Source: an uncultured Tidjanibacter sp.
Lineage (GTDB): Bacteria > Bacteroidota > Bacteroidia > Bacteroidales > Rikenellaceae
NCBI GenBank assembly: GCA_934663885.1
Contig: CAKUKW010000058.1
Coordinates: forward strand, 1 to 9,790
Direction: 5' to 3'
DNA length: 9,790 nt
The translations under genes were made by a program, and so were the position numbers. The notes beneath the pieces were generated by a model. The model ran no database searches, was not told the origin of the DNA, and worked only from the letters and a program-made list of their open reading frames with translations. This document shows positions 6,502 to 9,790 of the stretch, one piece after another (positions within the stretch are counted from its first letter, which is position 1; the number at the start of each line of letters is the position of its first letter).

Positions 6502-7640
6502 TCCTCAGGCTTTTCTCTTTTTAATATTTCCACCATTTTTGCGGCAAACCTTTCCGAGGCCCCGGGCCCGCCGACGATCCTCCGCAATTCTTCGAAATCG
6601 GACAGCATTCCGGTGCGCTTACTTCCCCCCGGAAGAATGTTTTCAAGTTCCTTAGAGGCTTTCTCCATCGACATATCGGATTGTATGAGTTCGCGCACAA
6701 CCTCCCTGTCCATTATAAGATTGACAAGCGATATGAACCGTACTTTTATCACCATCCTGCCGAACAATACCGAAAACGGGTCGCTTTTGTAACATACTAT
6801 CTCGGGGGTTCCGATAAGGGCTGCCTCGAGCGTTGCCGTACCTGAAGTTACCACTGCCGCCTCGGAATATTTGAGCAGTTCGTATGTTTTATCGCATACA
6901 TGCCTCACGGAAGTCCCTTCCAGATAGCTGTCATACTGCGATCTGTCAAGCCAAGAGACTCCCCCTACGACGAACTGGTGATCCGGAAAAAGCTTTGAAA
7001 GTTCAACCATAAAGGGCAGGTTGTTTTTAATCTCGGATGCGCGGCTGCCGGCCAGGAGTGCTACCAACGGCCTTCCGTCGAGACCGTTTTCATGGAGGAA
7101 CTGCTCCTTAGGCGGAATATGGGAGAGCTTTTCCTCTATCGAATCCACCAGCGGATTGCCTTCGTATATCGCCTCGACACCCTTTTTACGGAAATATTCT
7201 ATCTCGAACGGGAATATAATGAAAAGCCTGTCGACATATTTCTTTATCCGTTTTACCCTCGATTCCTTCCACGCCCATACTTTCGGGGATATATAATAGA
7301 AAACTTTAAGCCCCCGCTTATGGGCGAATTTCGCCATTTTAAAATTGAATCCCGGGTAGTCTATGAGTATGAGTACGTCCGGGGAAAACTTTGCTACGTC
7401 TTCCTTGCACTCCCTCAACTGAGACAGTACAGTACCCAGGTTTTTAATTACCTCGGTTACCCCGAAAAAAGAGGTCTTTTTATAATGTTTGGCCAGATTC
7501 TTTCCACCTCCGGCCGCAGCCATTTTATCGCCGCCCCAGAAGCGGAACCCAGCGGCAGGATCGTTCTTCAACAACCCCTTCATCAGGTTCGAACCGTGGA
7601 GGTCGCCCGAAGCTTCGCCGGCTATAAGGTAATATTTCAT
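6498..7640 (-). CDS. lpxB: Lipid-A-disaccharide synthase
   Basis: LpxB joins UDP-2,3-diacylglucosamine to lipid X, forming the beta-1,6 disaccharide of lipid A at the inner membrane. The frame is open to 7685, but the ATG at 7640 gives MKYYLIAGEASGDLHG directly at the family N-terminus and a length of 380 aa, near the 382 of E. coli. The longer version would overlap the end of the upstream gene. Key pieces: GEASGD (8-13), WGGDKM (35-40), DYPGFN (94-99), YYISPKVWAWKESRVKRIKKY (115-135), FPFE (143-146), GNPLVD (161-166), LLAGSR (195-200) and the sugar-nucleotide site TSGTATLEAALIGTPE (265-280). These match GT19 glycosyltransferases throughout. The gene starts 8 bp after the serine hydrolase stop and overlaps the FAH-family start by 4 bp. 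None of the other lpx genes is in the window. The protein implies a lipid A-bearing outer membrane. Confidence 0.96.
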   Translation of the reverse strand: MKYYLIAGEASGDLHGSNLMKGLLKNDPAAGFRFWGGDKMAAAGGGKNLAKHYKKTSFFGVTEVIKNLGTVLSQLRECKEDVAKFSPDVLILIDYPGFNFKMAKFAHKRGLKVFYYISPKVWAWKESRVKRIKKYVDRLFIIFPFEIEYFRKKGVEAIYEGNPLVDSIEEKLSHIPPKEQFLHENGLDGRPLVALLAGSRASEIKNNLPFMVELSKLFPDHQFVVGGVSWLDRSQYDSYLEGTSVRHVCDKTYELLKYSEAAVVTSGTATLEAALIGTPEIVCYKSDPFSVLFGRMVIKVRFISLVNLIMDREVVRELIQSDMSMEKASKELENILPGGSKRTGMLSDFEELRRIVGGPGASERFAAKMVEILKREKPEE

Positions 7641-7648
7641 ATAGCTTT

Positions 7649-8812
7649 CTATTGTCCGATTATTTTTAATCCCGCTTCGAGCCATGTGTCGATATCGTCG
7701 GGATAATTCTGCTCCGTACGCACCTCGCTCCTCTTGCGACCGAGCCTTACTATAACGGAATTTTTATCCTTTAATGCTAATACGACCTGCCCGTTTATCC
7801 CGCGCAGGTAAGGAATCTCCATCCCGTCCTTTTCCAGTACCCAGAACTGATACCCGTAATTCGTATTGGGGCCGGAGCCCTTTTCCCCTATAAGCCAACC
7901 GGCGGGTGTGACTGCGTTGTCGATATATTCGGCAGAAACCACCTGCACCCCGCTCCATTCGCCACGGTTCAGGAGCAGTTGCCCCAGCCGTGCGAAATCA
8001 CGGGCGTTGGAATTGAAACAGCAATATGCTTTTTCATGTCCGCCCTTCTCATCCAGGCTCCATAGCGCATCGTGTTCCGCCCCTATGGGAGTCCATATTT
8101 TTTCGGAAGCGTAGTCGCTCAATGTCTTTCCTGTTGCTTTTTCCAATATTAAAGCGAGCATTTGGGTAACCCCGCTCTGGTACCTGAAATATACACCCGG
8201 CTCCTCGACCTGGTGAATTCCCATCACCTGTCCAGGCAGGTCTTTTCCGTAATAAGCCTTGGTAGTGGTCGAAAAAAGTCCGGAATAACTTTCATCCCAA
8301 TCCACCCCGGCGCTCATGGTAAGCAGGTGCTCAATAGTCAGCTGTTTGCCGTTGAATTCCCCGAATTCGGGCAGGAAATCGCTTACGGGTTGATCGACTC
8401 CTTTTACGAGGCCTTCGTCTATCGCCGCGCCAACCATTAACGATACTATGCTCTTGGCCATTGAGAAAGAGTTGCTGTGAGAGTCGGGGCCGTATCCTTC
8501 CCGGTAATTCTCGAATAACAGCGAATCGTTGCGGATAACGACAAAGGCTATCGTCTCTAATTCATTAAATTTGTCCAGGTATTGTTTGTCGATACCCGCC
8601 TTTCCATAATCGGCAGATAATGGCCACGGCCGGGGATTCCCCGCCCTCACTACGCGGTTATCAAAAATCGGGTACTGGTCTATTTTAGGCAGGAAATGGG
8701 TTAGCGCGCGCCTTATATGATAATTGGACGGCAGGAAAATAAAAACCAACAATCCGGCTATCGCTACTGCGGGCGCGATCAACAATATCTTCTTCAAGAA
8801 GCCTTTTTTCAT
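7649..8812 (-). CDS. Membrane-anchored serine hydrolase of the beta-lactamase (class C / NylB-EstB) family
   Basis: A complete 387-aa protein. Residues 9-28 form a single N-terminal membrane anchor or uncleaved signal, which places the catalytic domain outside the cytoplasm. The beta-lactamase-fold nucleophile motif is SMAK, with S117 and K120, followed by typical helix sequence (SIVSLMVGAAIDEGLV). LLTMSAGVDWDE (163-174) is the usual family segment before the second motif. At the YxN position it has Y211-Q-S213, and the KTG position is replaced by GINGQ (338-342); both are common in the esterase and 6-aminohexanoate-dimer hydrolase branch. A true beta-lactamase is therefore unlikely; an esterase, amide hydrolase or cell-wall related activity is possible. 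It is the first gene of a run continuing into lpxB 8 bp later. No clear TAnnTTTG box is seen upstream, but there is a dyad at 8841-8857. Confidence 0.88.
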   Translation of the reverse strand: MKKGFLKKILLIAPAVAIAGLLVFIFLPSNYHIRRALTHFLPKIDQYPIFDNRVVRAGNPRPWPLSADYGKAGIDKQYLDKFNELETIAFVVIRNDSLLFENYREGYGPDSHSNSFSMAKSIVSLMVGAAIDEGLVKGVDQPVSDFLPEFGEFNGKQLTIEHLLTMSAGVDWDESYSGLFSTTTKAYYGKDLPGQVMGIHQVEEPGVYFRYQSGVTQMLALILEKATGKTLSDYASEKIWTPIGAEHDALWSLDEKGGHEKAYCCFNSNARDFARLGQLLLNRGEWSGVQVVSAEYIDNAVTPAGWLIGEKGSGPNTNYGYQFWVLEKDGMEIPYLRGINGQVVLALKDKNSVIVRLGRKRSEVRTEQNYPDDIDTWLEAGLKIIGQ

Positions 8813-8840
8813 GCGCTATTTTTTATTTTAGATTTCTTTT

Positions 8841-8857
8841 AATGACATAAGGTCATT
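8841..8857. promoter_or_regulatory. Small dyad upstream of the serine hydrolase operon, possible operator
   Basis: AATGAC (8841-8846) and GTCATT (8852-8857) form a perfect 6-bp inverted repeat with a 5-nt spacer. It is centred about 37 bp before the ATG at 8812. A third copy of GTCATT occurs at 8880-8885. The location is where a regulator controlling the serine hydrolase-lpxB operon could bind. No adjacent regulator gene exists in the window, and a 6-bp dyad in A/T-rich DNA may be chance. Confidence 0.3.
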
Positions 8858-8940
8858 TTTAGTATACTCACTAATATTTGTCATTTCCTTTTAACGCTCA
8901 TTTATGTTTTCCGATACAACGTTTACCATCTCTCCTGGTT

Positions 8941-8986
8941 GTACCCGACGTACCCACCGCCGCTTGCGTACGAGCTTGCGGGCGGC
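8941..8986. repeat. GC-rich block with short direct and inverted repeats
   Basis: GTACCC occurs twice (8941-8946, 8950-8955) and GCTTGCG occurs twice, 12 bp apart (8962-8968, 8974-8980). CCGCCGC (8957-8963) and GCGGGCGG (8978-8985) form an inverted repeat with one extra G. No T-run follows on either strand, so it is not a standard intrinsic terminator. Its composition contrasts with the A/T-rich flank towards 8813. Confidence 0.4.
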
Positions 8987-9063
8987 AAAAGTTCAAACTA
9001 TCGCTTCAGACAGCCTGACGGACAGCGCGCAAGTCGTATCATTGAATTTACCCTCTATCGTTA

Positions 9064-9381
9064 TCATTTCAGAAAGTGTCCCGCAATGCCAATCAATGTC
9101 CCCAAAACCGCAGCCATTGCCAGAATAATCGGTACGGCTTTCTTGTCCTGCGCCGAAACTAAAACCACAACGGGTAAAGCAAACGCCACAGAAATCAAAC
9201 CGCCCTGCAACCACCAAACAATGTGGGGCAAATCAATGTTAACAATGATAATTGATACGAAAAAGTATTGCAGAAAAGCCGAAATAGTGGCACGCTTATC
9301 CAATTTTTGAATGACCATGGGGATAATGTCAATAATTCCCGCTGCAAGTCCGATAATCGCTGATAATAACAATGTATCCAT
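9064..9381 (-). CDS. Small four-helix membrane protein of unknown function
   Basis: I set the start at the ATG at 9381, giving 105 aa that begin MDTLLLSAIIGLAAGIIDIIPM. The frame is open to 9495, but the extra 38 residues overlap the DUF4405-like gene and look non-native. Hydrophobic segments lie at about 3-24, 35-50, 55-77 and 83-103. Polar residues that could be functional sit between them: Q25-K-L-D28-K-R after helix 1, D50 in VNIDLP, and W56-W57. I do not recognise a named family. The ATG comes 5 bp after the DUF4405-like stop, which in turn follows trmD by 13 bp, so all three are probably co-transcribed. Codon use is unlike the larger genes: of 18 isoleucine codons, 15 are ATT, 3 are ATC and none is ATA, whereas the other genes use ATA often. 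This may indicate separate ancestry. Confidence 0.75.
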   Translation of the reverse strand: MDTLLLSAIIGLAAGIIDIIPMVIQKLDKRATISAFLQYFFVSIIIVNIDLPHIVWWLQGGLISVAFALPVVVLVSAQDKKAVPIILAMAAVLGTLIGIAGHFLK

Positions 9382-9386
9382 AATTC

Positions 9387-9617
9387 TTATTTCTTTCCTG
9401 TAAAATAATATTTTAATGCCCGCCAATTGTAAACAACGTGAAAAATACCCGCGGCTGTAAACAGTACACCGAATACAACGTGGATGTAAAGCCATAAGTG
9501 GCTGGTTGCTTTCCCGTGCGTAATATGAACGATTAACGCACTGACAGGCATTACTATCAAAGTTGTAAAAAGTATTAACGAAACTACTTTCCGTTTGTTG
9601 AATGGTTTTTTTGCCAT
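9387..9617 (-). CDS. DUF4405-like small membrane protein
   Basis: A 76-aa protein with a basic N-terminus (MAKKPFNKRK) and two hydrophobic helices, about 11-31 and 42-65. The layout resembles the DUF4405 domain, a cytochrome b-like family: first helix ending in VMPVSALIVHITH, second helix HVVFGVLFTAAGIFHVVYNWRAL. Histidines at 31, 34, 40, 46 and 60 lie near the helix ends. H60 within the FHVVYNW motif is the most family-like, and such residues are proposed heme ligands in related proteins. Whether heme is bound here cannot be told from sequence. It begins 13 bp after the trmD stop and ends 5 bp before the 105-aa gene, which suggests a two-protein membrane unit. Its isoleucine codons (two each of ATA, ATC, ATT) do not show the extreme bias of its partner. 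Confidence 0.75.
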   Translation of the reverse strand: MAKKPFNKRKVVSLILFTTLIVMPVSALIVHITHGKATSHLWLYIHVVFGVLFTAAGIFHVVYNWRALKYYFTGKK

Positions 9618-9630
9618 TTCCTATTTTAAT

Positions 9631-9790
9631 CTATTCTTCGAGCAGGTCGGGACGAAGGCGTTTCGTACGTTCAAAGGCCTGCTCTTCTTTCCATTTGTCT
9701 ATCATCGCATCATGCCCTGACAATAGTATCTCCGGTACTTTCCAACCGTTGAACTCGGCAGGACGGGTATATACGGGAGGCGCCAGGAGC
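9631..9790 (-). CDS. trmD: tRNA (guanine-N1-)-methyltransferase TrmD, C-terminal part, cut by the window edge
   Basis: The last 52 residues plus the TAG stop (9633-9631) are visible; most of the protein, including the SAM-binding knot, lies beyond 9790. The tail reads [19 protein letters not shown], then [15 protein letters not shown] and ends [13 protein letters not shown]. This closely matches the conserved TrmD C-terminus: PxYTRPxEFxGxxVPExLLSGxH, then a Q..ERT..RRPDLL type ending. The enzyme methylates N1 of G37 in tRNAs with G36, preventing frameshifts. Bacteroidota TrmD proteins are about 225-240 aa, so roughly three quarters is missing. The DUF4405-like gene begins 13 bp after the stop. 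This gene is a frame that had to be read directly, since no start codon is in the window. Confidence 0.95.
   Translation of the reverse strand, partial: LLAPPVYTRPAEFNGWKVPEILLSGHDAMIDKWKEEQAFERTKRLRPDLLEE

Larger units (their letters stand above)
8813..9063. other. 251-bp intergenic region between the serine hydrolase and the small membrane gene pair
   Basis: No gene is convincing here. The part near the serine hydrolase (8813-8900) is A/T-rich and contains a dyad. The part from about 8930 to 9030 is distinctly G/C-rich with short repeats. Two plus-strand frames (from 8904 and 8939) are open across this stretch and continue antisense into the 105-aa gene, but they have no recognisable domain. 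No T-tract terminator is visible on the minus strand after the stop at 9064, so it is unclear where the trmD transcript ends. Confidence 0.55.

Noticed and set aside
7641..7685. Longer N-terminus for LpxB starting at 7685
   Set aside because: It would overlap the end of the serine hydrolase gene. The family N-terminus begins exactly at the ATG at 7640.
7649..8812. Serine hydrolase as an antibiotic-resistance beta-lactamase
   Set aside because: It has the SxxK motif but not the YxN and KTG motifs of class C beta-lactamases. The motifs fit the esterase/NylB-like branch.
8904..9310. Two overlapping plus-strand frames (from 8904 and 8939), 74 and 123 codons
   Set aside because: They run antisense into the well-supported 105-aa membrane gene and show no domain. 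They are explained by the open composition of that stretch.
1..9790. CRISPR array, toxin-antitoxin, restriction or other defence island
   Set aside because: I saw no regularly spaced repeats and no nuclease, integrase or methyltransferase gene apart from the tRNA methyltransferase TrmD. The genes present are housekeeping, transport and envelope functions.

Overview
The window looks like chromosomal DNA from a member of the Bacteroidota, most likely Bacteroidales. The evidence is a secreted S46 dipeptidyl-peptidase with the DPP11 signature, several candidate TAnnTTTG-type -7 boxes, ATG starts with little Shine-Dalgarno sequence, and the general look of the proteins. By eye the base composition is moderate. 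This identification rests on gene content, not on a phylogenetic marker. The genes are mostly ordinary housekeeping and envelope genes. I found no CRISPR array, integrase, transposase, toxin-antitoxin pair or defence system.

Region by region. (1) Positions 1-1610, plus strand: the C-terminal two thirds of a RimK-like ATP-grasp ligase, followed 12 bp later by a complete YrbG-type cation/calcium exchanger. (2) Positions 1612-2674, minus strand: a four-helix DMT (DUF486-type) membrane protein that converges on the exchanger with a single base between stop codons, and a NUDIX hydrolase. (3) Positions 2675-3107: 433 bp without a convincing gene. It holds candidate promoters, an unexplained nested inverted repeat (2910-3060) that could fold as a structured RNA, and a strong 13-bp hairpin terminator (3069-3098). 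(4) Positions 8812-3108, minus strand: a tightly packed five-gene run in the order membrane-anchored serine hydrolase, LpxB (lipid A disaccharide synthase), FAH-family hydrolase, Maf nucleotide pyrophosphatase, DPP11. Gaps are 8 bp, a 4-bp overlap, 8 bp and 53 bp, which suggests one operon ending at the 3069-3098 terminator. (5) Positions 8813-9063: 251 bp of non-coding DNA with a small dyad upstream of the serine hydrolase and a GC-rich repeat-containing block. (6) Positions 9064-9790, minus strand: the C-terminus of TrmD, then a DUF4405-like two-helix protein and a 105-aa four-helix membrane protein, spaced 13 bp and 5 bp apart.

How the genes fit together. LpxB makes the lipid A disaccharide, and the serine hydrolase and DPP11 both act outside the cytoplasm. 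DPP11 should release Asp/Glu dipeptides, consistent with peptide feeding. Maf, NUDIX and the FAH-family enzyme are sanitation or metabolite-cleanup type proteins. Two ORF starts were moved inward: LpxB to 7640 and DPP11 to 5216. The 105-aa gene start was set at 9381. The most interesting unexplained signals are the nested inverted repeat at 2910-3060 and the small membrane gene pair behind trmD, one of which has strikingly different isoleucine codon use.
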